The notes below the pieces were generated by a model, which made no database searches, was not told the DNA's origin, and worked only from the letters and a program-made list of their open reading frames with translations. A program made the translations under genes and the position numbers. A DNA stretch of 52,673 bases, from assembly GCA_014894395.1 (NCBI GenBank), contig JADBLO010000072.1:1-52673 (forward strand), written 5' to 3'. Position 1 is the first letter of the stretch; each line of letters starts with the position of its first letter. This document shows positions 34,514-43,723 of this stretch, piece after piece. Source of the DNA: Thermoplasmata archaeon (GTDB lineage Archaea; Thermoplasmatota; E2; DHVEG-1).

Positions 34514-34825
34514 GCTACTCGCTCCTTTCCAGCGATACTCATTATAACAAAACGCGTATTGCTAATAAAAGACTATCTATCTGGAAATACGATTTAAACC
34601 GTACTTCTCTTCTGATGTTGATTTATTGACCCACATATAGGGTTCTAAGGGTATGTTTTTAAAGGAGATAGTTGTTATAAAATTGGTGAAATAAAGAGGC
34701 GATACATCTTAGACCTTTTGTATCCATCTATGTTTATAACATCTGATTTTTTTTAAATTCAAACCAGGGTTGTTGTACTCATCATACTCATAAGAATTAA
34801 GTATCCATGGAGGGATAACCTTCTG
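34514..34825. other. Intergenic gap with the serS and Lrp promoters
   Basis: A 312-base stretch without a supported gene. It is AT-rich; no repeat, hairpin or structured RNA was recognised. GGAGGG at 34809 precedes the serS start by 11 bases. Confidence 0.4.
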
Positions 34826-36331
34826 ATGATGCGATGTGAGTTACAAGCCAGATTTACGCTCAGCGGCGATGTCTCAAGACTGACCAAAGAATTTGAAAAT
34901 TTTATCGCAACGACGAATGAGTCGATTCTGAAAAAAGGCCCGGAGAAACTCGCAGTAATCGAACATTTTACGATTGAGAAGGGAACACTTTCTCTGTCTA
35001 TTACTTCAGAGGGGACTCTTCGCCCGCATAACGCACTTCTGCAGATTAAAAACGCGCTCAGTAAAGAGCTGGGTAAGACCCATCATGTTGGTGTGCGAGG
35101 TATCACCATTGAAAAATACACGATTAGTTTTGATCTCGCGCGAGAACCACTCAAAGACGTCAGTATCCCGTTTGCCGAGGTGAAGATACAAGGAAAACAC
35201 GCAACGATACTGCTTTCGGATGTGTCTGAGGAGTTTCTGCGGAGGAACTACATTGATCGGATGATAAATCGTGTGAAAGAAAAAGTGGAGAACCAGTACT
35301 ACGAGGGAAAAGCAGAGTTCTGGAAGCTCATTTGGAAATCCGAGGAGAAAAAACCAACATGGACGAAAGATCCAACGGAAGAAATGGAGAAGCTCGATTG
35401 GCTGAAGCAGGGTCCGACGAAGGGGAAATGGTTCTATCGTCCTCAGGCAGCTGCGATCCTGAAAACCATGGAGCATATCGCGATAAAAGAGGTGTTGCAA
35501 CCACTCGGGTTCCAGGAAATCATCGAGTCACATATCAAACCGTTTGATATCTGGCTGAAAACCGGTCATATGGAGGGCATGCCCTATGAGTTCTACTATG
35601 TCGTCGAACCAAAGACCAGGGACGCAAAAGACTGGGAGCGGTTCATTGATCTGACGAAGATAACCAAAGAGGTCCCTGTCGAGGAGCTGCAGAAGAACCT
35701 CAGCGCGCCAGCCGCGGGTATTTGTTACGCCCAGTGCCCGATGATTTACTGGTCGTTTAAAGGCAAGACCATCGCAGAGAAATCCCTGCCTGTTTTGGTG
35801 TATGATAAGACCGCTATCTCCGCGCGGTATGAATCCGGGGGGCGGCACGGGATCGAACGAGTGGACGAATTCCATCGTATCGAACCAGTCTATATCGGAA
35901 CCAGGGAACAACTCCTCGTGTTAAAAGAGAAAATGCTTGAACGGTACAAACATGTGTTTAACGATATTTTCGATTTGGAATGGCGGATGGCATGGGTCAC
36001 CCCCTGGTACATGCAGCAGGCAGGGAAAATCGGTGATGAGAGCACTCTGGATACTGGGACCATTGACTTTGAGGCATACATGCCGTACCGCGGAGACCGG
36101 AAGGATTCGGAGTGGCTGGAGTTCCAAAATCTCAGCATTCTTGGTGATAAGTACATCTCTGCGTTTAATATCAAGGCGCAGAAGAGTGAATTGTGGAGTG
36201 GATGTTCAGGAATTGGTCTTGAGCGGTGGACCACTGCATTTCTTGCACAAAAAGGGGTGAATCCAAAGCATTGGCCGGAGGGATTCAAAAAATATCTTGA
36301 GAAACTTCCAGAAGAAATTGAATTCCTGTAA
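34826..36331 (+). CDS. serS: Type-2 (methanogen-type) seryl-tRNA synthetase
   Basis: A 501-residue class II enzyme of the rare archaeal SerRS type. Family marks include MRCELQARFTLSGDVSRL at the start and a zinc site with C of GICYAQCPM and C of LWSGCSGIGLERW; motif 2-like RYESGGRHGIERVDEFHRIE and motif 3 GIGLERWTTAFLA are visible. It charges serine onto tRNA-Ser; this type is known mostly from methanogens and a few related groups, so its presence points to euryarchaeal descent or transfer. Two ATG codons at 34826 and 34829 are possible starts; GGAGG is a little far upstream. Confidence 0.95.
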   Translation: MMRCELQARFTLSGDVSRLTKEFENFIATTNESILKKGPEKLAVIEHFTIEKGTLSLSITSEGTLRPHNALLQIKNALSKELGKTHHVGVRGITIEKYTISFDLAREPLKDVSIPFAEVKIQGKHATILLSDVSEEFLRRNYIDRMINRVKEKVENQYYEGKAEFWKLIWKSEEKKPTWTKDPTEEMEKLDWLKQGPTKGKWFYRPQAAAILKTMEHIAIKEVLQPLGFQEIIESHIKPFDIWLKTGHMEGMPYEFYYVVEPKTRDAKDWERFIDLTKITKEVPVEELQKNLSAPAAGICYAQCPMIYWSFKGKTIAEKSLPVLVYDKTAISARYESGGRHGIERVDEFHRIEPVYIGTREQLLVLKEKMLERYKHVFNDIFDLEWRMAWVTPWYMQQAGKIGDESTLDTGTIDFEAYMPYRGDRKDSEWLEFQNLSILGDKYISAFNIKAQKSELWSGCSGIGLERWTTAFLAQKGVNPKHWPEGFKKYLEKLPEEIEFL

Positions 36332-36388
36332 ACCTGAGAAAACCCAAATGAAAAAACCTTTTAAGGAAGCATTCCTTCCTGGCCCAAT

Positions 36389-37591
36389 ATGGCAAAGAGA
36401 CGAAAAGAAGGAACCGAGCAAGAAGAACAATTCGATTTTCAGATACCGAAGTTTGACGAAGAAGCATTCATTAAAAGAGAACGACGGAACATTAAAACCC
36501 TTTTTATCGCATTTCTCTTTGGTTTGCTCATCTCAGTGATTTGTTTTGGTTTCTGGGCATTGATGGGTGACAACTTTCTCCGTTGGGAGTTGGTCCTCCT
36601 CGTTGGTGTCGTGAACGCGATTTGGATAAAATATCTGTTCTTGAAACTGAATATCGATCTGACTGATTTTGGACGAAAAGGCTGGCTGACCGCGTTTGCC
36701 ACCTATTTTTTCACCTGGCTACTCCTACTGATTGTGTTAGTGAACCCTCCGTTCTATGACGGGGAAGCACCACATGTCGAAGTTGTTGCGTTGCCAGGGA
36801 TGCAAGAACCAGGGGGAACAATCCTGATCGCAGCCCACATCGTGGACAACGTAGGAGTCAACAAAGCAGGAATCAACTTCACCGTCATGGATCCAAATGG
36901 AATCATGTCTGCTCCAGAGTTTACCTTTGAAAACAATATCTTCCGGTACACGTATGAGAACCCAGGTAACCTCAATGGCTCATATAATTACACGTTTATT
37001 GTCTCGGATGTAAACAACAGGAAAACAACCATGAACGGTTCATTTAGCTACGCCACTGATGTTCTTGAGATCATCTCGTCTCGTTTCACCGGGATTATGA
37101 GCGGGGATGCGATCACCATAAAGGCTGACGACCGGATAAGTAAATATAATTTCAGAGTGTACTACAAGATTGACAATGGGTCAGACCTCGACGTTGATCA
37201 AAAGGAGACAGGCGATAGAGAAAAATATGAGACCTCCGCGGAGTTCAAAGGATGGACAGCAAATTCCACCGTGACCGTGCATGTGTACGCGGAAGCACGT
37301 CATTACTTCCTCAACATCCCTGAAAAATTCTCCAATACCATCAAAGATACACGACCGTACATATTTTCAACGGCGAACGACCAAAATATCGGAACTGAAG
37401 AGCCTCTTGTTGAATGGAATTATACGTTAGCGTTACTGCGGAAACCACAATTGCCAAACACGGTGAGCTACGCGTTACCCTATCCTATAAGTATGGGGTC
37501 AACACCAGGGTTTGAGGTTGTAGTCTTGGTCCTTGCTATCGTTGTCGTCGTCTTCCTGTTCAAACGTAAAAAAAATGATAACAAGACATGA
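36389..37591 (+). CDS. Membrane protein with extracellular Ig-like region and PGF-CTERM-like tail
   Basis: A 400-residue protein. An acidic N-terminus is followed by three hydrophobic segments at about 38-135 (TLFIAFLFGLLISVICFGFW, LVLLVGVVNAIWIKYLFLK, FATYFFTWLLLLIVLVNPP), then an extracellular beta-rich region, and the last 28 residues have PGFEVVVLVLAIVVVVFLFK followed by basic RKKNDNK. That tripartite tail is the PGF-CTERM archaeosortase-type signal, or simply a fourth membrane helix. Stop and next start overlap as ATGA, so it is co-translated with the archaeosine gene, although no functional link is evident. Confidence 0.7.
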   Translation: MAKRRKEGTEQEEQFDFQIPKFDEEAFIKRERRNIKTLFIAFLFGLLISVICFGFWALMGDNFLRWELVLLVGVVNAIWIKYLFLKLNIDLTDFGRKGWLTAFATYFFTWLLLLIVLVNPPFYDGEAPHVEVVALPGMQEPGGTILIAAHIVDNVGVNKAGINFTVMDPNGIMSAPEFTFENNIFRYTYENPGNLNGSYNYTFIVSDVNNRKTTMNGSFSYATDVLEIISSRFTGIMSGDAITIKADDRISKYNFRVYYKIDNGSDLDVDQKETGDREKYETSAEFKGWTANSTVTVHVYAEARHYFLNIPEKFSNTIKDTRPYIFSTANDQNIGTEEPLVEWNYTLALLRKPQLPNTVSYALPYPISMGSTPGFEVVVLVLAIVVVVFLFKRKKNDNKT

Positions 37592-38631
37592 ACGAGATAG
37601 CCACCTTCTGTCAATCATTCAAAAAGGATTTTACACCTCGCGCACAGGACGCTCGACAGCCGGTTCGCTGTTGGTCAGAAAAAGATGTTCTCGATGGCAA
37701 GGTTGTCGATGCGTACGTAATTATTTTAAGGACACGCGGATGCTCCTGGGCATTGGCATCGGGGTGCACGATGTGCGGGTATTTCAACGACAGCATGTTC
37801 GCACCTGTTTCTGAGAATGATTTTCAGTCTCAGTTTGAAAAAGCTATGCAGAGCTACAAGGGTGAAAAGATAGTGAAACTTTTCACTTCAGGTAGTTACC
37901 TTGATCCTCATGAAATACCGGTACCCGTGCAACATGAAATCCTCAGCGTATTGACCGAGCGGGCAGAAAAAATCTCGGTGGAATCACGCCCGGAGTACGT
38001 AACAGAAAAGAGGCTAGCAGCCATTCATAAGATTGTGTCGTCGAAAGAATTTGAGATTGGGATTGGGTTAGAAACCTCAAATGATCTGGTGCGGGAAAAA
38101 GCGATCAACAAAGGATTCACTTTTAATGATTATAAGAAAGCAGTAAAACTATTGAAAAAACATCAGATGAATGTGAAAACCTACGTACTTATGAAACCAC
38201 CGTTTTTAACAGAAAAAGAATCACTGAACGATTGCATCCGGACAGCTCAGGACATCGCTCCATACACTGATATAATCTCTTTGAACCCGACGAACGTGCA
38301 GCGTCATACGGTGGTGGAATACCTCTGGAAACGAAACCAGTACAGGCCGCCGTGGCTCTGGAGTATCGTTGAGTTTTTAAAACAGAGTAAGAGCGTCACC
38401 GATGCGTTCGTGAAATGTGATGCGGTTGGTGGTGGAAGCATGCGAGGGGCGCATAACTGTGGCGTCTGTGATCGGAAGGTGCTGAATGCGATTGAAGAAT
38501 TTTCTTTGTCACAAAAACAGGACGCGTTGAATAATCTTACCTGCGACTGTAAAGAAAAATGGCTTGACCAGCTTGACCTGGAGAATTTGAGTTTTGGTTC
38601 ATTTGTTGATTTTGCGCGGTGGAAACCATGA
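37588..38631 (+). CDS. raSEA: Archaeosine biosynthesis radical SAM enzyme (RaSEA)
   Basis: A 347-residue radical SAM protein. It has the atypical cluster motif TRGCSWALASGCTMCGYFND, then FTSGSYLDPHEIP and ISVESRPEYVTEKRL, and a cysteine-rich end (NCGVCDRKV, LTCDCKEKWLDQL). This layout is that of RaSEA, which with ArcS converts preQ0-lysine on G15 of tRNA to archaeosine. No ArcS or TGT is in the window. It overlaps the membrane protein and the downstream trmI by four bases each, so a tRNA-modification operon is likely. Confidence 0.88.
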   Translation: MNEIATFCQSFKKDFTPRAQDARQPVRCWSEKDVLDGKVVDAYVIILRTRGCSWALASGCTMCGYFNDSMFAPVSENDFQSQFEKAMQSYKGEKIVKLFTSGSYLDPHEIPVPVQHEILSVLTERAEKISVESRPEYVTEKRLAAIHKIVSSKEFEIGIGLETSNDLVREKAINKGFTFNDYKKAVKLLKKHQMNVKTYVLMKPPFLTEKESLNDCIRTAQDIAPYTDIISLNPTNVQRHTVVEYLWKRNQYRPPWLWSIVEFLKQSKSVTDAFVKCDAVGGGSMRGAHNCGVCDRKVLNAIEEFSLSQKQDALNNLTCDCKEKWLDQLDLENLSFGSFVDFARWKP

Positions 38632-39401
38632 AACAAATGGTTGAACAGAACGATACCGTGGTACTCATCGATGAAAGCCTGAAGAAAATCATTGTTGACA
38701 CGAACTGGAAAACAGATAAAATCAGAGGAATCGGGGTTATTGATCCAAAAACTCTTGTTGGAAAAGAATATGGAAGTAAGTTTGTGATTGGGAATAAACA
38801 GTTTTGGGTTCTCTCTCCGTCGTTACAGGATAAACTGCAGGGGTTGCGTCGCCAAGCACAAATTATTCTACCACGCGATGCGGCCCATATCCTCATGAAC
38901 TGCTCCATTGAGCCAGGACAGACAGTGCTTGAGGCGGGGATTGGGTCTGGGTCGCTCACAATCGCGCTTGCTTCTGCTGTCGCCCCAAATGGAAAAGTCA
39001 TTTCCTATGATATCAGAGCAGAATTCATCGAACATGCGATGAAGAATCTGAGACAATCAGGTCTCACCCAGTATGTCACCACAAAAATCAAGGATGTGAC
39101 TGAAGGAATCGACGAAAAAGACCTTGATGCCATCGTCCTTGATATTCCGAATCCGTGGGCAGCAATTGAACACGCATGGAAGGCACTGAAGGTTGGCGGG
39201 TATCTCTGTACTTATTCGCCGTTGATTTCTCAGGTTGAGCAAACCGTGAAAACAATTGAGCAATATTCGTATATAGAATGTAAAACCTTTGAGAACATCC
39301 AGCGGGAAATGGTTGTTTCAAAGTATGGGACCCGCCCGAGTTTTGACATGTTGGGTCACACCGGGTACCTGACGTTTGCACGAAAAGTACAAGTCCTCTG
39401 A
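38628..39401 (+). CDS. trmI: tRNA (adenine-N1)-methyltransferase TrmI
   Basis: About 257 residues from ATG 38628 (ATGA overlap with the previous stop, GGTGG upstream). N-terminal beta-barrel region, then the SAM-binding core TVLEAGIGSGSLTIALASAV, acidic strand VISYDIRAE, and the motif IVLDIPNPWAAIEHAW with DIPNPW, which marks m1A57/58 tRNA methyltransferases. It makes m1A58 (and A57 in archaea) in the T loop. It is co-expressed with RaSEA. Confidence 0.92.
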   Translation: MKQMVEQNDTVVLIDESLKKIIVDTNWKTDKIRGIGVIDPKTLVGKEYGSKFVIGNKQFWVLSPSLQDKLQGLRRQAQIILPRDAAHILMNCSIEPGQTVLEAGIGSGSLTIALASAVAPNGKVISYDIRAEFIEHAMKNLRQSGLTQYVTTKIKDVTEGIDEKDLDAIVLDIPNPWAAIEHAWKALKVGGYLCTYSPLISQVEQTVKTIEQYSYIECKTFENIQREMVVSKYGTRPSFDMLGHTGYLTFARKVQVL

Positions 39402-39502
39402 AGGGTTTATTCTCCTGGGAGGGGCGGCTCCGAATGCTTTAAATTCCTTTGGGGTATACACTGGTCCAACGATATAAAGGATAGTAAATGGAGGCAATTG
39501 TT

Positions 39503-40588
39503 ATGACGAAACGTGTATACAATTTTTATGCAGGTCCAGCAACGTTACCGTTACCGGTGTTGAAGAAAGCGCAGGAAGAACTCCTTGATTTTCATGGAAC
39601 CGGGATGTCAATTCTGGAGATTTCTCATCGATCCAAAGAATACGATGAGGTGCACAAGAAAGCCTCAGAGCTGCTGAAAGAACTCATGGGCATCCCCAGC
39701 AACTATAAAGTATTGTGGCTGCAAGGTGGTGCGTCCTCCCAGTTTTTCATGGTGCCCCTGAATCTTCAACAAGCAGGGAAACCCATGGAATACGTGTACA
39801 CTGGCGCATGGGCAAAAAAAGCGATTAAAGAAGCAAAGTTGTATGGTGAGGTGAAGGTTGTTGCATCCTCAGAGGATCAAAAGTTCTCCTACATCCCCAA
39901 GAATGTTACCTTTAGTGAGAATGCAGCGTTTGCGCATATCACGGGAAACGAAACGATCGGAGGAATCGAATGGCATGAGTGGCCAAAGGTTCCTAGTGAG
40001 GTGCCGCTTGTCTGTGACATGTCCTCGAATTTTTTGGATAAGGTCGTTGACGTGAAGAAGTTTGGAGTCATCTACGCAGGTGCTCAGAAGAACCTTGGCC
40101 CTTCCGGGGTCACTGTTGTTGTTATTCGAGATGATCTGATCAACAGGGTTCCGGAGAACACACCAACCATGCTGAAATATAAGACGCATGTCGAGAAGGA
40201 TTCCTTGTATAACACCTGCCCGTGTTTTGCTATTTATCTTTGCGAGCTCGTCTTAGAGCATCTGAAATCCCTTGGCAGTATCCCCGCGATGGAAAAACAG
40301 AACCGGAAGAAAGCAAAACTGCTCTACGATATCATTGACGAATCTCAGGGTTTCTATCGTGGTGTTGCAAAACCAGAGTCACGATCACTCATGAACATTA
40401 CCTTTAATTTGGCAACCCCGGAACTTGAGGCAAAATGCGTCGATGAAGCAAAGAAGAAAGGGCTCATTGGTCTCAAGGGTCACCGGGATGTCGGTGGCAT
40501 GCGAGCATCTCTGTACAACGCGATGTCTCTCGAAGGCACCGAGGTGCTCTGTAAGTTTTTAAAGGAATTCCAGGAACAAAACCAGTAA
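39503..40588 (+). CDS. serC: Phosphoserine aminotransferase
   Basis: About 361 residues from ATG 39503, chosen because GGAGG precedes it and TKRVYNFYAGPATLPLPVLK is the standard start. It is a PLP aminotransferase; SSQFFMVPLNL and the Schiff-base lysine in VIYAGAQKNLGPSGVTVV are visible. It converts 3-phosphohydroxypyruvate to phosphoserine using glutamate. SerA is in the same window, at 51.4-52.4 kb. A T-rich tract at 40595-40622 probably terminates the transcript. Confidence 0.95.
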   Translation: MTKRVYNFYAGPATLPLPVLKKAQEELLDFHGTGMSILEISHRSKEYDEVHKKASELLKELMGIPSNYKVLWLQGGASSQFFMVPLNLQQAGKPMEYVYTGAWAKKAIKEAKLYGEVKVVASSEDQKFSYIPKNVTFSENAAFAHITGNETIGGIEWHEWPKVPSEVPLVCDMSSNFLDKVVDVKKFGVIYAGAQKNLGPSGVTVVVIRDDLINRVPENTPTMLKYKTHVEKDSLYNTCPCFAIYLCELVLEHLKSLGSIPAMEKQNRKKAKLLYDIIDESQGFYRGVAKPESRSLMNITFNLATPELEAKCVDEAKKKGLIGLKGHRDVGGMRASLYNAMSLEGTEVLCKFLKEFQEQNQ

Positions 40589-40665
40589 AACCCTGGATTT
40601 TTCTTCTTTTTTCTTTCTTTTTCAACGCAACGGAAATGAATACTTTCGGTGACCCTGTTTGTATG

Positions 40666-40757
40666 TATATAAACCAAAAAGCGCCTTATGGTATTAATTG
40701 ACTTGAGTTGCGGGGGACATGCCAGCCCGGTGTTTGCTGGCATTTCTGCCACTTTTC
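40666..40757 (+). ncRNA. Possible small RNA or hairpin element between serC and rnhB
   Basis: TATATAAA at 40666-40673 is a strong archaeal TATA box with no gene in the correct place. About 25 bases further a transcript would start near 40696 and contain the perfect hairpin ATGCCAGC (40719-40726) with GCTGGCAT (40736-40743), then TTTCTGCCACTTTT. The product would be 60 nt or so. It could also be only a terminator or chance. No known RNA family was recognised. Confidence 0.35.
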
Positions 40758-41414
40758 TTAGAATTTATCTAATGTTTTTGTTTTGTATTTTTTCATGAGA
40801 TTTTGGGCAGTTTCCCATGAATGTCTCGTATGTGGCGGCAACTCTCCGTACGTATCTACCCATGTTTTTAGAAATTTTTTTGTTATAGGGTCTGCAGGAT
40901 ACCCACTCCCTAAAGGAAGATTGATCTTTTTTTCAAGTTCCCGGGCTATCCGTCGAACGTGCTCATCTCTAGTAGTCTTAGCTAGAATTGATGCTGCACC
41001 AACAATAGGATACGTTTCATCGGCCTTATGTTTTGAGATCATCGTTGGTTTCCAAGTAAGCCTTGAGAGGATGTCTTTTCCGAATCGTACTTCGTTCACA
41101 TCAGCAGCATCCACATAACAAGTATCTGGTTTGAGTTTTTCGATTACTTTACTAAAAACAGAGACTTCAAGTTCGTTTAACGTCATGACTTTTCGCAGGT
41201 CATCGATATCAGAAGCAGGGATGACCATTATTTCATATTTTACTACGATGTCTTTTATTTGTTTTGCGAGCACTTCTCGTTTGTTTGGAGTGAGTTGCTT
41301 AGAGTCGCGTGCACCGATTCTGATTAGTTCAGCATCGTTTTCAACGAGCACGCCGGCAACGACAAGAGCGCCAAAAACCGGCCCGCGTCCCGCTTCATCA
41401 GCACCACAAATCAT
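40758..41414 (-). CDS. rnhB: Ribonuclease HII
   Basis: A 218-residue enzyme with the family start ICGADEAGRGPVFGALVVAG (metal residues D and E of DEAGRG) and later DAADVNEVRFG, SKHKADETYPIVGAASILAK and SGYPADPITKKFL. It cleaves RNA in RNA-DNA hybrids, also at single ribonucleotides. It is monocistronic on the minus strand and its 5' end is 90 bases from the tRNA-Thr gene. Confidence 0.96.
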   Translation of the reverse strand: MICGADEAGRGPVFGALVVAGVLVENDAELIRIGARDSKQLTPNKREVLAKQIKDIVVKYEIMVIPASDIDDLRKVMTLNELEVSVFSKVIEKLKPDTCYVDAADVNEVRFGKDILSRLTWKPTMISKHKADETYPIVGAASILAKTTRDEHVRRIARELEKKINLPLGSGYPADPITKKFLKTWVDTYGELPPHTRHSWETAQNLMKKYKTKTLDKF

Positions 41415-41470
41415 TGAGTTCTTGTATCAGATGGAAGTAAAAAGATGTTACGGAAAAAGCTATAGGCAAT

Positions 41471-41480
41471 TTTTTAATAT
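41471..41480 (+). promoter_or_regulatory. TATA box of tRNA-Thr
   Basis: TTTTTAATAT is centred 29 bases upstream of the tRNA 5' end. Confidence 0.55.
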
Positions 41481-41504
41481 CGGACCTTATTCAGGCCCTA
41501 GAAT

Positions 41505-41577
41505 GCCGCCGTAGCTTAGCTGGTGGAGCGGCTGATTCGTAATCAGCAGGTCAGGGGTCCAAATCCCTTCGGCGGCT
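41505..41577 (+). tRNA. tRNA-Thr (anticodon CGU)
   Basis: The acceptor GCCGCCG pairs with CGGCGGC. The anticodon arm GCTGA-TTCGTAA-TCAGC gives anticodon CGT for ACG. The T arm AGGGG-TCCAAAT-CCCTT has one G-T pair and an unusual TCC loop start. The discriminator is T; CCA is not encoded. A T run (CTTTTTT) follows within 14 bases. Confidence 0.95.
41563..41577. repeat. tRNA-Thr 3' end, att-like repeat 1
   Basis: ATCCCTTCGGCGGCT within the intact tRNA. An exact copy lies at 42984-42998 and a 14/15 copy at 47712-47726, all in the same orientation and followed by T-rich DNA. Confidence 0.75.
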
Positions 41578-41688
41578 ATCTGAACTTTTTTCGCCTGTTG
41601 GCGACCCTTGTATTACCTTGAAAATGTAGGTCTGCGGGAAAAACATGTAATCGTATCGGACAAATACATCTAAGTCAGTATCTATTTT

Positions 41689-42696
41689 TTATCTTTTTTC
41701 TGTGGGGGCAGCTCCTGTATCATGTTCATCAGCTATTTCTCCAAATATTTCTTCTATCAAATCCTCCATAGAGACAAGACCTCTGGTTTTACCTTCTGCT
41801 GTTTGCAACAAAGCAAGATGCGTTTTCTTTGCCTTCATGATTCGTAGTACATCATCTACTTTCATACTCGAATCTATTTTCAAAATAGGGCGCATGATTG
41901 ATTTCACAGGCATATTTTTTTCTGTTACAACCAACGTATCTTTCACATGGACCATACCTATGATATCATCCAGATTATTTCTGCATACAGGGAATCGGGA
42001 AAACCCTGTTTGAATTGATTTCTGTATAAGATATTCAATTGTATCATTTTCTTGAAGAAAAACTACTTTCTCATTTGGTGTATATACTTCAGAAGCGTGT
42101 GTCTCATCAAATTTGAATACTCCTTTTACCATCTCTCGTTCATCACGTGCAATAGTACCTTCCGCTTCACCAAGCCGCATCATTGCCATTATTTCTCTCT
42201 CGGTTATAATTGATCGACTTCTTACTTTTCCACCAACGAGTCGTATCAAAACATTAGAGATACTTGTCAGCAGAAGAACCACTGGATGAAATATCTTGGT
42301 AACGAAAGCAAGCGGTCGTGCGACTCGTAAAGCGAAACGCATGTTTTGTATCCCAAATGATTTTGGTGCGCTTTCAGCAAAAATAATTATCAAAAGTATC
42401 ATAACAACTGTGGCAATGCCAATACCGATATTACCGAAAATTATAGTAGCAATAGTGCCTGCAATAATCGAAGCGAGTATATTTACGAGATTGTTTCCGA
42501 TAACAATAGCGCTAATTACATTCTCCGGATTCTGTAAAAGCCGATCCAATATAATCGCATGTTTCTCTCCTTCTCGTGCTTTTTCTTTTACAACGGCGCG
42601 ATTAATAGAAATAAAAGCCATCTCAGCACTAGAAAAAAATGCAGAAATTAAGACAAGGCATATTACAACTAAAATACTAATGATTATCCATAACAT
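41689..42696 (-). CDS. CNNM/CorB-type membrane protein (DUF21 plus CBS pair)
   Basis: A 335-residue protein. The N-terminal DUF21 domain has four hydrophobic segments and starts ILVVICLVLISAFFSSAEMA; a pair of CBS domains follows (YTPNEKVVFLQENDTIEYLI..., SIMRPILKIDSSMKVDDVLR...). Such CorB/CNNM proteins transport or control magnesium or other divalent cations. The C-terminal CorC/HlyC domain of bacterial relatives is absent, so it is shorter. It lies between the first two tRNA-Thr 3' copies, so it may be part of an inserted segment. Confidence 0.87.
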   Translation of the reverse strand: MLWIIISILVVICLVLISAFFSSAEMAFISINRAVVKEKAREGEKHAIILDRLLQNPENVISAIVIGNNLVNILASIIAGTIATIIFGNIGIGIATVVMILLIIIFAESAPKSFGIQNMRFALRVARPLAFVTKIFHPVVLLLTSISNVLIRLVGGKVRSRSIITEREIMAMMRLGEAEGTIARDEREMVKGVFKFDETHASEVYTPNEKVVFLQENDTIEYLIQKSIQTGFSRFPVCRNNLDDIIGMVHVKDTLVVTEKNMPVKSIMRPILKIDSSMKVDDVLRIMKAKKTHLALLQTAEGKTRGLVSMEDLIEEIFGEIADEHDTGAAPTEKR

Positions 42697-43131
42697 GATA
42701 TTTTACTCTCATAGAATATTTTTCGATTTATGTATGGAACATAGATCATATTCTTAACTCTAACTCTGCAGTTCTTTAGGGAATAACTTCAGCCCAAGTG
42801 TTTTCTCCAATTACATCTTCAAGATAAAGAGATTTAAACTCGGAGTTGGTATCTCTTCCCCTGCATTTCTGTTATCGGTACTTAGATACTATTTGACAAA
42901 TTTTTCATACTCGGAACTGAAGAATTAACACTGATGTCCGCCCCCGCATTAAACTAGGTGGGGAATTTAACCTATACATCGTTATCCCTTCGGCGGCTCT
43001 CTTACTTTTTCTCGTCTACCGAATTCCTAGAAAATTAGGTTCCTACAATTATAAATTGTAACCTTGACAGTCATGATTTTACCCTTTTTGATCGGAGTGA
43101 AAAAAAATCAATACTATCTCTAGAAAGAGGA
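42697..43131. other. 435-base intergenic stretch containing a tRNA-Thr-derived repeat
   Basis: No gene is supported in this gap. It contains the second tRNA-Thr 3' copy (42984-42998) and a G/C-rich inverted pair (CCCCCGC to GTGGGG) at about 42942-42963. The rest is AT-rich without recognised structure. Confidence 0.5.
42984..42998. repeat. tRNA-Thr 3' end copy, att-like repeat 2
   Basis: ATCCCTTCGGCGGCT is identical to the last 15 bases of tRNA-Thr, without the rest of the tRNA upstream. It is followed by CTCTTACTTTTT, like the natural tRNA flank. Confidence 0.75.
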
Positions 43132-43659
43132 TTAATGAACATTAATTCTGATTTTCATATTTTCCTCAGTAATCTCTACTTTTTGAGGAAAATTGCTGAA
43201 GAATCCTTCAAAAAATGTTTTGATAAACCGTACTGATTCCGAAGTAGCAAGAATAAGTGTGAAACTGTTTTTTGAATCTACCTTTAAGCTGTACCAGTTT
43301 GTTTTCTCTATATAATTTAAAATTTGTTGGACATCTCTGATTCCTTTATCAAAATATTCTTTCCGATGAAAATCTCCTGTTTTACGGACATCATCCCAGA
43401 ATTTTTTTGATCCTTCACCGATCTCAATAAAGATAGATTTCCAATGTGCAATATCAAGAATGAGATGCTCATTGTCTCCAAGATAATCAACATATGTTAA
43501 TATGTTTTCAACAGAGACTTTTTCAGCCGGTTCCTCAATAATACTCATCCAATGAAGAGCTCTTCTGATAACATCAGCTTGTGTTGTATCATATTTTGTT
43601 TGATATTTCTGGATGATGGCAAGTGATTTATCATTTAAAGAAACGCTAAGTCTATCCAT
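43132..43659 (-). CDS. Ribbon-helix-helix regulator with unknown C-terminal domain
   Basis: A 175-residue protein. The first 45 residues (RLSVSLNDKSLAIIQKYQTK, then TTQADVIRRALHWMSI) are an RHH DNA-binding domain. The rest is a helical-beta domain with WKSIFIEIGEGSKKFWDDVR and LILATSESVRFIKTFFEGFF, not recognised. It is divergent from the RHH-NuoE gene, and the 195-base gap between them contains two inverted repeats, so it may control the diaphorase operon. Confidence 0.7.
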   Translation of the reverse strand: MDRLSVSLNDKSLAIIQKYQTKYDTTQADVIRRALHWMSIIEEPAEKVSVENILTYVDYLGDNEHLILDIAHWKSIFIEIGEGSKKFWDDVRKTGDFHRKEYFDKGIRDVQQILNYIEKTNWYSLKVDSKNSFTLILATSESVRFIKTFFEGFFSNFPQKVEITEENMKIRINVH

Positions 43660-43723
43660 GCTAATCGTTGTAGCCTGTCATTCACTTCGATTATATAATC
43701 TTTTGTAACCGAAACGATTAAAA

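Noticed and set aside
40688-40798. 36-codon frame starting at ATG 40688 over the hairpin
   Set aside because: The TATA box is only about 18 bases upstream, so transcription would start after the ATG; it also overlaps rnhB antisense.
42296-42757. Hydrophobic frame opposite the CNNM gene
   Set aside because: Antisense of a membrane protein often looks hydrophobic; no start signal and the real frame has clear CBS domains.
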